Shown here one piece after another: positions 16,638 to 25,295 of a DNA stretch of 64,000 nucleotides; position 1 is the first letter of the stretch; each line of letters opens with the position of its first letter. Under the pieces are notes generated by a model. That model did no database searches. It was not told the DNA's origin and was given only the letters and a program-made list of their open reading frames with translations. Where the stretch lies: NCBI GenBank assembly GCA_020636225.1, contig JACJYI010000003.1, forward strand, positions 310,001 through 374,000, in the 5' to 3' direction. The position numbers were made by a program, and so were the translations under genes. The stretch comes from Lewinellaceae bacterium (GTDB lineage Bacteria > Bacteroidota > Bacteroidia > Chitinophagales > Saprospiraceae).

Positions 16638-18213
16638 ATCTCTGATTGCTCAACCTGACCAGACCTACCTGAGATCCATTGACCCACATGCCGAAACTAC
16701 TGGACTGCCTATTTATGATGTATCTAACAATGTCAATCAAATCGGGGAAAATGTTTATGTCCAATCTGTTCATATCAATCAAGACAATAAACGGGAGGTT
16801 AGATTATTAACGATTCCACTAGACACAACATTGCCTATTCAGCAGTTGGTTTTCATTGGACCACAGGGAGATGTGTATTTAACAAATGGTGTCGTAACGC
16901 CCGATAGCCTTCTGATTTTTACAGGTGAATGGTTCGATTATAATCAAGGGTTGATGCGGACGTTGTTAGTCAAGTATGACACGTTATTGAATGTTGTATG
17001 GATGAACACTTTCCCAGAATTAGAAGATCCAGACCGGAGATATTATGGCACGGATGTCTGCATGACACCAGAGGGGAATATACTGATGTATGGGAGTTAT
17101 GCCAGGTATGAGAATGGAGATTGGCAAGAATCAGAATGTTTTGTTTTAAAAACCGATACGAATGGAAATCTTTTGTGGTATAAAGAGATCAAGGATGATT
17201 ATCTGCAAACCGTGACCTATGGCAATTTGACTCCGACCAGCGATGGACATTATTTGCTCAGCACGCTTGCGCAGTTTCCCTTGCCTACTGGCAACTGGAT
17301 GCGAACATATTATCAATACGTCAAGATAGATGGCGAAGGAAATGTACTCTGGAAAAAGGTATTGACCGACACATCATTGGATCCGGACCAATTGCCTTTT
17401 ACTGCTCCTACAGCAAACGGCGGTTTTGTAGCGGCCATGCCCAAGGATACCTTCCTTGTGAACAAAGGTCCAGGACCCTGGCGCAATTTGCGATGGTTTT
17501 CTCAGGATGCTGTTCTGGAAGTCGAACATCATTGGGATGAGTTCGCTCTGAACTATGGCTCCAATGATTTGTTGGAGACTGAAAACCACGATATTGTAGT
17601 AGTCGGTGTGCGCAGATCCAAATGGGGTCGTGGTCAATCTTTTATCGAGCGATATTCTCCTGCGGGCGAATTGCTCTGGGAGCGGATATACAATGATTCA
17701 CTGGCGCGACCCTGGGAGGGAGCTTTCCTGGCCTTCGTCAGTGTAACCGAGTTGGATGACCACCGCCTGGCTATTACAGGTATCGTGACCGACAGTGTGG
17801 ACACAGAGGCCCACCCAAACTGGCCGCCGTTGAATTTTAATGTTTTATTTGTGGTGCTGGATAGCTTGGGCTGTCTGGAGCCGGGATGTGACGGCGTGCT
17901 GCAAGTGATCACCGCATTGGAGAATTTCCAGGAACTTCCCCCACTGGATGTCCCCTTGTTGCACGTGTCTCCGAATCCGGCAACGGATTATGTAGTGGTT
18001 CAGTTGCCTGAGCAAAGAGGATCACACCTGGATCGTGGTGTGCTGACTTGTTATGATCTACAAGGGCGAATGGTGCAGACCTGGTCCTGGCCACACAACA
18101 ATTCGAATCAGATGGATCTCGATCTTACGGGTTTATCGATGGGAAGCTATTTTTTGGTGTTGACCAATGGAGGTTATCCGGTGGGGTCGGGAAAGCTGGT
18201 TATTCAGAGATGA
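16591..18213 (+). CDS. Secreted protein with type IX sorting domain
   Basis: A 540-residue protein. It has a signal peptide (MIRFIHVLLFLLSGYESLIAQ), a long middle region of repeated strand-loop units with W/Y/D (LLVKYDTLLNVVWMNTF, VLKTDTNGNLLWYKEI, VKIDGEGNVLWKKV, IERYSPAGELLWERIY), and a C-terminal type A sorting domain (VSPNPATDYVVVQL, YDLQGRMVQTW, MGSYFLVLTNGG, GKLVIQR). The repeated pattern D-G-[EN]-x-L-W resembles beta-propeller blades. It would be exported by the type IX system encoded at 45-53 kb. Codon use and base composition are AT-rich relative to neighbours, as in the rest of the insert. Substrate or partner unknown. Confidence 0.85.
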   Translation: MIRFIHVLLFLLSGYESLIAQPDQTYLRSIDPHAETTGLPIYDVSNNVNQIGENVYVQSVHINQDNKREVRLLTIPLDTTLPIQQLVFIGPQGDVYLTNGVVTPDSLLIFTGEWFDYNQGLMRTLLVKYDTLLNVVWMNTFPELEDPDRRYYGTDVCMTPEGNILMYGSYARYENGDWQESECFVLKTDTNGNLLWYKEIKDDYLQTVTYGNLTPTSDGHYLLSTLAQFPLPTGNWMRTYYQYVKIDGEGNVLWKKVLTDTSLDPDQLPFTAPTANGGFVAAMPKDTFLVNKGPGPWRNLRWFSQDAVLEVEHHWDEFALNYGSNDLLETENHDIVVVGVRRSKWGRGQSFIERYSPAGELLWERIYNDSLARPWEGAFLAFVSVTELDDHRLAITGIVTDSVDTEAHPNWPPLNFNVLFVVLDSLGCLEPGCDGVLQVITALENFQELPPLDVPLLHVSPNPATDYVVVQLPEQRGSHLDRGVLTCYDLQGRMVQTWSWPHNNSNQMDLDLTGLSMGSYFLVLTNGGYPVGSGKLVIQR

Positions 18214-18239
18214 ACAATTCACCAATTAAAAGACCAATC

Positions 18240-19145
18240 ATGAATAAATTTCTAGTCGTTTTAGCCTGTTTGCTATGGATAGATGGGTTATTGGCTCAGT
18301 CTGTCGATTTTGCGCCGGTAGGAGCAAAATGGTATATCAATCAAATTGTGTTGGAACCCATACCTGCAGATTCATTTATTATCGTTGAAGTGACTGGTGA
18401 AGAAGTGAAAGCTGGCCAGTTATGTCGAGTGATTGAAAATCTGAGTGGCTGTGGTTTGCCGAATCCCGCACATCTTTTTTCTCGAAACGATTCGGTCTTT
18501 TTCTATAGCGCTGTAACGAATGAATTTGAACTTTTATATGATTATACAGCGCAAGTGGGCAGCAAATGGACGGTGAAGGGTTTGTCCATTTACGGCGGAA
18601 AGGATGTCCAGGTAGAGGTCACAAATGTTTTTCCCTGGGCCTTTGGGGCAGACACACTGCAAGCCATGACGATCAAGACGAATCCATCCTACATCTGGGG
18701 TCTATACATCCTGGAAAAGATCGGCGGGCGAGACTATTTGAGTCCGACCGACACGGAAGATTGCGGGTTTGGGCCCGGATTATATATGCCGAATGTGATC
18801 CGGTGTTATGAAGAGGACGGAAAGACCTACAATTTCAATCCTGAGTTTGAATGTGATTTTTACAAGGATATTTCCTCTACATCGGATGTCACATCTGGAC
18901 ACCACATAACTGTAGTGCCCAACCCAGCGCGGGATATTGTTCGGATCTCAGGATGGGCCGAACCGGGCATCTGGTCTTTGGTTGACATGAATGGAAGAAA
19001 CGTGCTGGAAATTTTCTGCAATGATGGTGGCACTTTCCAGGAAGCCGGCAATCTTTCATCATATCTGCCTGGCATGTACCACTGGCATTTTATATCTCTC
19101 GATGGCAGGAGTATGACATCCGGGGTTCTGGTCATTGCACCTTGA
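18240..19145 (+). CDS. Secreted protein with type IX sorting domain
   Basis: About 301 residues. The start at 18240 gives a clean signal peptide (MNKFLVVLACLLWIDGLLAQ). An upstream in-frame ATG at 18210 overlaps the previous stop (ATGA) and could instead provide translational coupling with ten extra residues. The middle region has no recognised domain; it contains Cys at GCGLPN, EDCGFG and EFECDFY. The C-terminal ~80 residues are a type A sorting domain (VVPNPARDIVRISGW, SLVDMNGRNVLEI, LPGMYHWHFI, SGVLVIAP). It forms a pair with the preceding gene within the AT-rich insert. Confidence 0.82.
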   Translation: MNKFLVVLACLLWIDGLLAQSVDFAPVGAKWYINQIVLEPIPADSFIIVEVTGEEVKAGQLCRVIENLSGCGLPNPAHLFSRNDSVFFYSAVTNEFELLYDYTAQVGSKWTVKGLSIYGGKDVQVEVTNVFPWAFGADTLQAMTIKTNPSYIWGLYILEKIGGRDYLSPTDTEDCGFGPGLYMPNVIRCYEEDGKTYNFNPEFECDFYKDISSTSDVTSGHHITVVPNPARDIVRISGWAEPGIWSLVDMNGRNVLEIFCNDGGTFQEAGNLSSYLPGMYHWHFISLDGRSMTSGVLVIAP

Positions 19146-19173
19146 TGTGCAGATAAATTGCGCATTACAGGAG

Positions 19174-19227
19174 CCTCACCGGCAATCCGAGCACCCAGCG
19201 GGTGCTGTTCGCCCGGGCGTATTGATC
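19174..19227 (+). repeat. 54-bp direct repeat, right copy (duplicate of proS 3' end)
   Basis: It repeats the end of proS, including its TGA stop, without the rest of the gene. It ends three bases before the stop codon of the convergent gene (19230). It marks the right boundary of the insert. Confidence 0.88.
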
Positions 19228-19229
19228 AT

Positions 19230-21044
19230 TCAGGGCAGCCGGTAGCTCTCCACCCACACGTCATCGATCAACAACGGTTTGGAGCTGCCGGGATTCCAGA
19301 TGTAGGCAAGGACCTGGTCAAAGGGCTGATCAGGGACGGCACTGTCGATCCAGATCTCCCGGGTCTCGTAGGGGTCCAACAGGCGCCAGAGCCGGATGTT
19401 CTTGTGTTTGATGATCTCCCCGTTGCGACGGAAATCCAGGCAGAGGTTGTGCATTTTCCAGATGTCCCACTCCTTGTCACCCGCCCGGAACATGGCGCTG
19501 ACCCTGATCCAGTTGCCCTCTCCGGGTGCGGGCAGGTCTACCAGGGTGGTATACTCCGTGCCAGGAAGCAGACAATGTGATCCCTGCCCCCGGATGGCGT
19601 CAAGGCCGCAGAGCTGAGCAGTGGTGTCCGCCTCATGGTCGGCATGATAAAGGACGCGGGTGTTGAGCCTCTCCCCCCCGGGGTCCTCATTGGTATCCAG
19701 CAGTTTCAGGTCGTTCTTGTCCAGGGTCCATTTGCCCAGCACGCGCCAGTAGTACGCCCCGGTCATTTCCCCGGCATGGTACATCCCGCCACGGTGGGCC
19801 TGCCAGGTCAGCCACCCATTGTACAGGCAGAAGATCCCAGTCAGGGTCCAGATCCCGACCCGAAGCCATTGGCGGGAAGGCAATCGGCTGAAGAAAGCGG
19901 CCAGGGGGATGGCCAGAACCGGATAGGCCTGGACCATGGCCCGCTGTCCCAAGGCTCCGCCGTACCACCAGATATCCCAGGCAAAGGCGATGTACATGAA
20001 CACCAGGACAAACACGGCGGTCATGGCGAACATCGGGCGCCAGCGTTTCCAGAGCGGAACCAGGCCGATCAGGGCAAACGCCATCAGGGGCGTGTAGAGC
20101 AACCAGCCCGACCTGTAGCTGAACACAGCATCCCAGACATGCGGATGCAGCCAGGAGAATCCCTGGTCCTCATAGCTGTACACGATCCAGTCGCCGGACA
20201 CATATTTCCAATAGATCAGTTGAATGGAGCCGACCAGGGCGGTGACGAGCGCAGCGATGATCAGGTGGAGCCGATGCGTCCACAGGAAGCGCAAACGGTG
20301 ACGAATGCCTGCTTTCTCCCGAATATCCATGCCCCACAGGAGAGGAATGAGGATGGCGATGATCTCTGTCGGCCGAACCAGGGCGGCATACCCGACCAGG
20401 ATGCCCAGGACCAGGGCTTTGCCTGAAGAGGGCCGGTCGTGATACCGACCGGATACCCACAACAGGAGGGCATAGACAGTGAAGAGGGTGTTGTGGGTCA
20501 TGGCCCCGTTGATGGCGCTGTAATCCAGATAGTTGGTGCCGATGACCAGAAGCACCAGGACCAGGCCGGTGATCCGTTCACTGAACCATCTGAGCAGGAC
20601 AAGCCGGAGGAACCAGAGGCCCAGGAGGGCGATGAGGAGGGCGCCCATGGAGATACCCACCTGATAGGGTCGGGAAAATCCATCGGCAGGGGCGGCACCG
20701 GTGGTCAGGCACCAGGCATGAGCGGCCAGGAATCCCGGGAGCATGGCAAAGGCCTGGCCACAGGAATACTTCATCACCCGGTGGCCGGAGGCGTGCAGGA
20801 AGGCCTGGTCAAAACCGGGAGCGGGAATGTATTTTTCGACCAGGGGGGGAAAGAAGGACAGTTCCTTCAGGTCGTGATAGATCAGGGTGGCGGGGAGGTA
20901 CAGATAGTAGCCCGAGACATCCCAGCTGATGGTGGCCTCGGTATAGTCTTTGGTCCACTTGGGATAGACCAGAACGGCTGTGCCGATCAGGAAAAGCGCT
21001 GCCAGGAGCCAGCCATGGAGGGATGTCGATCTGAACCGGTTCAT
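19230..21044 (-). CDS. Multi-spanning membrane protein, GT-C glycosyltransferase-like
   Basis: A 604-residue protein with about ten hydrophobic segments between residues ~10 and 420. The first loop carries SWDVSGYYLYLPATLIYHDL, an acidic first extracytoplasmic loop like that of dolichyl-phosphate-sugar-dependent GT-C enzymes. The C-terminal ~170 residues are soluble (from ~435) and end in a beta-rich region (DLCLDFRRNGEIIKHKNIRLW) that may bind carbohydrate. A function in transferring lipid-linked sugar at the outer face of the inner membrane is inference. The -7-like TATCTTTC (21057 down to 21050) lies only six bases from the start. Confidence 0.65.
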   Translation of the reverse strand: MNRFRSTSLHGWLLAALFLIGTAVLVYPKWTKDYTEATISWDVSGYYLYLPATLIYHDLKELSFFPPLVEKYIPAPGFDQAFLHASGHRVMKYSCGQAFAMLPGFLAAHAWCLTTGAAPADGFSRPYQVGISMGALLIALLGLWFLRLVLLRWFSERITGLVLVLLVIGTNYLDYSAINGAMTHNTLFTVYALLLWVSGRYHDRPSSGKALVLGILVGYAALVRPTEIIAILIPLLWGMDIREKAGIRHRLRFLWTHRLHLIIAALVTALVGSIQLIYWKYVSGDWIVYSYEDQGFSWLHPHVWDAVFSYRSGWLLYTPLMAFALIGLVPLWKRWRPMFAMTAVFVLVFMYIAFAWDIWWYGGALGQRAMVQAYPVLAIPLAAFFSRLPSRQWLRVGIWTLTGIFCLYNGWLTWQAHRGGMYHAGEMTGAYYWRVLGKWTLDKNDLKLLDTNEDPGGERLNTRVLYHADHEADTTAQLCGLDAIRGQGSHCLLPGTEYTTLVDLPAPGEGNWIRVSAMFRAGDKEWDIWKMHNLCLDFRRNGEIIKHKNIRLWRLLDPYETREIWIDSAVPDQPFDQVLAYIWNPGSSKPLLIDDVWVESYRLP

Positions 21045-21135
21045 GGAGCGAAAGATAAGACCTGCCGGTTACCGCTGGATCGCTTCCCGTGATTTTCCTT
21101 CATCGGTCATCTGACGGCACATGAGGAGATTCTCA

Positions 21136-21166
21136 TTTGGAAAAGTTTATCATATTGTTATATTTA
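21136..21166 (+). promoter_or_regulatory. Bacteroidota-type promoter of the GH13 gene
   Basis: TTTG at 21136-21139 (-33 element) and TATATTTA at 21159-21166 (-7 element, seven of eight) are separated by 19 bases, a standard spacing for the primary sigma factor of this phylum. Confidence 0.6.
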
Positions 21167-21200
21167 CACTATCCATGTATTGACCAATAAACGGTTTCCG

Positions 21201-24026
21201 ATGAAGATATACCTGACCCTCCTTCTCCTGGTCCTGCACATGGCCCTGACGGGCCAGGTGGTGACCACAGAGCCGAAATTTCTCACCAAGTATGATGACA
21301 TCACGGTGTATTTCAATGCAGCGGAAGGGAATGCCGGGTTGCTCAATGTGCCGCCACCCATCTATGCACATGCGGGGCTGATCACCGACCAGTCCAGCAA
21401 TGGGTCGGATTGGAAATTTGTCCAGGGGGAATGGGGGAAGCCCGACCCCAAGATCCAGATGACCCCGGTAGGACCGAACCTGTATGCGATCAGCTATAAT
21501 ATCCTGGATTTCTATGGTGCTCCGGAATCCACCGATATCCTGAAGCTGGCCTTTGTGTTCCGGAATGAGGACGGGAGCAAGGCCGGCCGGGAAAGCGATG
21601 GTTCTGACATTTTTGTGGATGTCTTCGACAATTCCGGGGCGCTGTTCACGGTGTTGGAGAAGCCCACGATTCGAACCCAGCTCGTCGGCGCAGGCGCTGT
21701 GATCCCGGTGATCGCCTCCGCCTCCAAGCCCAGTGATTTTCGACTGCTGGACAATGGCGTCCAGCTCAAGGCCACGTCAGGGACAACGTTCAATTCTCCG
21801 ATCTTTGTGAGTGGCAGCGGTTTCCATGAGGTATTACTCATAACAGAAGCGGGCACCGAGGTGGATACGCAGCGATTCACCTATACGATCCTGACCCCGA
21901 CCATGGAGGAGCCGGTTCCTGCCGATCTGCTCTTTGGCGCCAACCGGACAGGTCCCGGTCAGGTGACCCTCAAACTGTTTGCTCCGAACAAGTCGCATGC
22001 GTATGTCCTGTGTAACCTGAACGGCTATACCTTTCGGCAGGCCTATCAGATGAAGCGGGATCCGGGAAAGGAGATCTACTGGCTGACCATTGAGGATATT
22101 CCACCGGGCACCGACCTGATCTATCAGTATGCGGTCAATGGATCGACCCGGATCGCGGACCCATACAGTGAACTGATCCTGGATCCGGTCAACGATGGAG
22201 GCATTCCGTCTTCTACGTTCCCCGATATCCCGCCCTATCCGTTCGGACTGGTGACCGGTCATCTCAGCTGGCTTCGGATGGATCCTCCGGAATATGCCTG
22301 GCAGGTCAATGATTTTGAACGACCGCCTGTCGAGGGACTGGTGCTCTACGAGCTGATGATGCGCGATTTTCTGGAGGACAGGAGTTTCGGTGCACTGCTT
22401 GATACCCTGGATTACCTGAAGCGACTCGGGGTGAATGTGGTTCAGCTCATGCCGGTGAACGAGTTTGAGAACAACCTGTCCTGGGGATACAATGTCTCCT
22501 ACCATGGGGCCCTGGACAAGTATTACGGTTCGCCCGAGGCCCTCAAGGCGGTGGTCGATGGATGCCACCAGCGAGGAATGGCCGTGATCCTGGATGTGGT
22601 ATACAACCATGCCTTCGGGCAGAGTCCCCTCTGCCAGCTGTATTGGAATCCAACCAGCAATCAACCCTCTACAGACAGCCCCTATGCCAATGCGGTCGCC
22701 AAGCACCCCTTCAATGTCGGCTATGATCTCAATCATGAGAGCCTGGCGACCCGGACATATGTGAAGCAGACCCTGGATCATTGGATCGGGGAATTCCGCA
22801 TCGACGGGTTCCGGTTCGATCTGTCCAAAGGGTTCACGCAGGTGGACAGCGGGGATGATGTCGGACTGTGGGGGCAGTATGACGCCAGTCGGATCGCCAT
22901 CCTCAAGGATTATGCAGACCATATCTGGTCATGGTCACCCGACCTGTATGTGACCCTGGAGCACTTTGGAGGTGCGGATGAGGAGATCGAACTGGCCAAT
23001 TACGGGATGATGTTGTGGGGGAATATGTCCGGTCCGTATGCCGAGGCGGCCATGGGCTATAGCGGGAACAGCCTGCGCGGGGTGACCCACAAGAGTCGAG
23101 GGTTTGCCCAGCCCCACCTGATCGGGTATATGGAGAGTCATGACGAGGAGCGGATGAGTTACAAGATCCGCACCTTTGGCAACAGCAACATGGACTATGA
23201 CACCAGGACGGATGAGATCGCCCCCCGGCGGGCCGCCCTGGCAACCGTCTTTCTGCTGACCCTGCCGGGTCCGAAAATGCTCTGGCAATTCGGTGAATTG
23301 GGGTATGACCTGAGTTTATTCACCTGCAGTGACGGGGTGACCATCAACAACCCGGACTGCAAGCTGGATCCGAAGCCGGTGCCATGGTACTACTATCAGG
23401 AACCGGAAAGGAGGGCCTTGTTCAATGTCGTCCGCAGCCTGAACCATCTTCGCCAGGTGGCGCCGGTCTTTACCCTGGGCGATTGGGACAATGACGAGCT
23501 GAAAGCAGGTGCCCAAAAGGTATTGCATCTGGTTCATCCTGCCATGAACGCCGTGGTGATGGGCAATTTTGACATTGTCGGCGGAACAGTGGATCCAGCA
23601 TTTCCACAGACCGGCTGGTGGTATGACTATTTTGGCGGCGACAGCATGTTGGTCACGGATGTTCATGCCCCGATGGACCTGCAGCCCGGTGAATACCGGA
23701 TCTACACCTCCACCTTTGTTCCCCTCCCGGAGGAGGATCTCGGCACATCGACAGCTGACCCGGTTGGCGATCCTGCGCTCATGCAGGTGATCCCCAATCC
23801 TTCCTCCGGTGCCTGGTTGGTGCGCATGTCCGCCTTGGGAGCCGATGAAGGAGAATTGGTGCTGAGGGACGTAATGGGTCGCGTCCTGGACCGCCAGTGG
23901 CTCACCCCCCTGGATGGTCAGGTGACCTGGGAGGGTGATACGGCATTGCCGCCCGGATCCTACTGGCTGAGTTGGGAGGATCCTCATCGACGAGTGACCA
24001 TACCGGTCTTGCGGGTGGGCCAATGA
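21201..24026 (+). CDS. Secreted GH13 alpha-amylase-family enzyme with type IX sorting domain
   Basis: A 941-residue exported glucan-active enzyme. Signal peptide MKIYLTLLLLVLHMALTGQ. An N-terminal ~260 residues include a domain starting KFLTKYDDITVYFNAAEG. A CBM48-like segment follows (~245-350: APNKSHAYVLCNLNGY, IYQYAVNG). The catalytic (beta/alpha)8 barrel spans ~385-760: DVVYNHAFG, nucleophile Asp540 in GFRFDLSKG, acid/base Glu587 in TLEHFGG, transition-state Asp648 in MESHDEERM. The C terminus is a type A sorting domain (VIPNPSSGAWLVRM, LRDVMGRVLD, LPPGSYWLSW). Substrate likely alpha-glucan; amylase, pullulanase and branching activity cannot be separated by eye. Confidence 0.92.
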   Translation: MKIYLTLLLLVLHMALTGQVVTTEPKFLTKYDDITVYFNAAEGNAGLLNVPPPIYAHAGLITDQSSNGSDWKFVQGEWGKPDPKIQMTPVGPNLYAISYNILDFYGAPESTDILKLAFVFRNEDGSKAGRESDGSDIFVDVFDNSGALFTVLEKPTIRTQLVGAGAVIPVIASASKPSDFRLLDNGVQLKATSGTTFNSPIFVSGSGFHEVLLITEAGTEVDTQRFTYTILTPTMEEPVPADLLFGANRTGPGQVTLKLFAPNKSHAYVLCNLNGYTFRQAYQMKRDPGKEIYWLTIEDIPPGTDLIYQYAVNGSTRIADPYSELILDPVNDGGIPSSTFPDIPPYPFGLVTGHLSWLRMDPPEYAWQVNDFERPPVEGLVLYELMMRDFLEDRSFGALLDTLDYLKRLGVNVVQLMPVNEFENNLSWGYNVSYHGALDKYYGSPEALKAVVDGCHQRGMAVILDVVYNHAFGQSPLCQLYWNPTSNQPSTDSPYANAVAKHPFNVGYDLNHESLATRTYVKQTLDHWIGEFRIDGFRFDLSKGFTQVDSGDDVGLWGQYDASRIAILKDYADHIWSWSPDLYVTLEHFGGADEEIELANYGMMLWGNMSGPYAEAAMGYSGNSLRGVTHKSRGFAQPHLIGYMESHDEERMSYKIRTFGNSNMDYDTRTDEIAPRRAALATVFLLTLPGPKMLWQFGELGYDLSLFTCSDGVTINNPDCKLDPKPVPWYYYQEPERRALFNVVRSLNHLRQVAPVFTLGDWDNDELKAGAQKVLHLVHPAMNAVVMGNFDIVGGTVDPAFPQTGWWYDYFGGDSMLVTDVHAPMDLQPGEYRIYTSTFVPLPEEDLGTSTADPVGDPALMQVIPNPSSGAWLVRMSALGADEGELVLRDVMGRVLDRQWLTPLDGQVTWEGDTALPPGSYWLSWEDPHRRVTIPVLRVGQ

Positions 24027-24070
24027 TCCGATTCAACAGGATTTTTCTATTTTGACCGGAAATTCGAGGT

Positions 24071-24403
24071 ATGCATATCAACACGGACCATTGGGACAAG
24101 CAGGATTATCTGGCCTTTATCCTCTTGTATCTGGCAGAAGCGGATGGCCGTCTGGAGGCTGAGGAATTGAAATATATCGCGGATCATTTAGGGAAGGAGC
24201 ATTTGGATCATGTCCGGTCTTCTGCCAATGAATGCAATGACTATCAATGTCTTGAAGTGATGCGAGCGATGCGCCCGCGATTCTATCCGGGTGAGATCGG
24301 CCTTGATTCGCTGAAGATGGAAATGAAGGCATTATGCCAGGTCGATGGCCGCTTCAGCCAGTTTGAGAACGAGTTCATCGAGTTGATCGCCCGGCAACTG
24401 TGA
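24071..24403 (+). CDS. TerB-like small protein
   Basis: 110 residues, cytoplasmic and helical. DYLAFILLYLAEADGRLEAEELKYIADHLG and ALCQVDGRFSQFENEFIELIARQL show the paired helix-D-G-x-[LF] pattern of TerB-like (tellurite-resistance B fold) proteins, with two related halves. Role unknown; such domains often bind metal or scaffold other proteins. It follows the GH13 gene by 44 bases on the same strand and is closed by the terminator at 24437. Confidence 0.6.
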   Translation: MHINTDHWDKQDYLAFILLYLAEADGRLEAEELKYIADHLGKEHLDHVRSSANECNDYQCLEVMRAMRPRFYPGEIGLDSLKMEMKALCQVDGRFSQFENEFIELIARQL

Positions 24404-24436
24404 TCATGGCTCGAACGGTTTGATTAGCGAGCAAGA

Positions 24437-24470
24437 ACACCCTGCACCCAATGGCAGGGTGTTTTTGTTT
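24437..24470 (+). terminator. Rho-independent terminator
   Basis: ACACCCTGC (24437-24445) pairs with GCAGGGTGT (24454-24462) and is followed by TTTTGTTT. It lies between the TerB-like gene and yebC. Confidence 0.85.
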
Positions 24471-24544
24471 CGTTAAACCAGAAGGGTCCCGGCACAAACC
24501 GGAATTTTTGCTTTCCGGAGGGTGCAATCCACGGCGAATCCACC

Positions 24545-24552
24545 TAATTTTG
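24545..24552 (+). promoter_or_regulatory. -7 element TAATTTTG of yebC
   Basis: An exact TAnnTTTG match 24 bases before the yebC start. Predicted leader ~19 bases. Confidence 0.6.
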
Positions 24553-24575
24553 CATCGTTTTTGAATCAATCGACA

Positions 24576-25286
24576 ATGGGAAGAGCATTTGAATATCGCA
24601 AGGCGACCAAGATGAAGCGCTGGGCCAGCATGGCCAAGGCATTTACCCGGATCGGCAAGCAGATCGCCATATCCGTCAAGGAGGGTGGTCCTGATCCGGA
24701 AACCAATCCTCGACTGCGTGCAGCCATCCAGAATGCCAAGGCCGCCAATATGCCCAAGGAGAATGTGGAGCGGGCGATCAAGAAGGCTTCTTCCAAGGAT
24801 CAGGAGGAGTATAAGGAACTGGTCTATGAAGGGTATGCTCCCCATGGGATCGCCGTGTTGGTGGAGTGCGCGACGGATAATCCGACTCGTACGGTAGCCA
24901 ATGTGCGGTCATATTTCAACAAATACAACGGCAGCCTGGGCACTTCTGGCTCTGTCGATTACCTCTTCGAGCACAAGTGCTTTTTCAAGATCGTCAAGCC
25001 GGATGGCATCGACCTGGAAGAGCTGGAGTTTGAGATGATCGACTTCGGTGGCGAGGAACTCGGGGTTGATGAGGGTTTGATCGTGATCTACGGGGCCTTT
25101 GAGTCATTCGGGTCCCTGCAATCCTTCATTGAAGAGAAAGGCCTGGAGGTTGATTCTTCCGGGTTCGAGCGAATTCCGACCATGACCAAGGAGCTGACGG
25201 AAGATCAGATCGCCGATGTGGAGAAACTCATCGAGCGGATGGAGGAGGATGATGATGTGAACCAGGTGTTCACGACCATGGCCTGA
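24576..25286 (+). CDS. YebC/PmpR family protein
   Basis: A 236-residue cytoplasmic protein of the YebC (TACO1) family. The N terminus MGRAFEYRKATKMKRWASMAKAFTRIGKQI is a variant of the family's GHSKWxxIKHKK block. NPRLRAAIQNAKAANMPKENVERAIKK, YEGYAPHGIAVLVE and TDNPTRTVANVRSYFNKYNGSLGTSGSV are the strongly conserved blocks. Family members act as DNA-binding regulators or help ribosomes through proline stretches; the second role is inference for this one. It has its own promoter and an upstream terminator, so it is a separate unit. It converges on hemW with only nine bases between stops. Confidence 0.93.
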   Translation: MGRAFEYRKATKMKRWASMAKAFTRIGKQIAISVKEGGPDPETNPRLRAAIQNAKAANMPKENVERAIKKASSKDQEEYKELVYEGYAPHGIAVLVECATDNPTRTVANVRSYFNKYNGSLGTSGSVDYLFEHKCFFKIVKPDGIDLEELEFEMIDFGGEELGVDEGLIVIYGAFESFGSLQSFIEEKGLEVDSSGFERIPTMTKELTEDQIADVEKLIERMEEDDDVNQVFTTMA

Positions 25287-25295
25287 TCCGGGTAC

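Larger units (their letters stand above)
15944..19173. other. AT-rich insert between proS and its duplicated 3' end
   Basis: The segment between the two 54-bp repeats holds one broken and two intact genes for exported proteins. Composition differs sharply from the flanks: a 60-base sample at 16741-16800 has 22 G/C, against 39 of 60 at 4741-4800. Without the insert, proS would end four bases before the stop of the convergent gene at 19230. No integrase or transposase is encoded. The first ~300 bases (15944-16261) hold no convincing gene. Confidence 0.7.
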
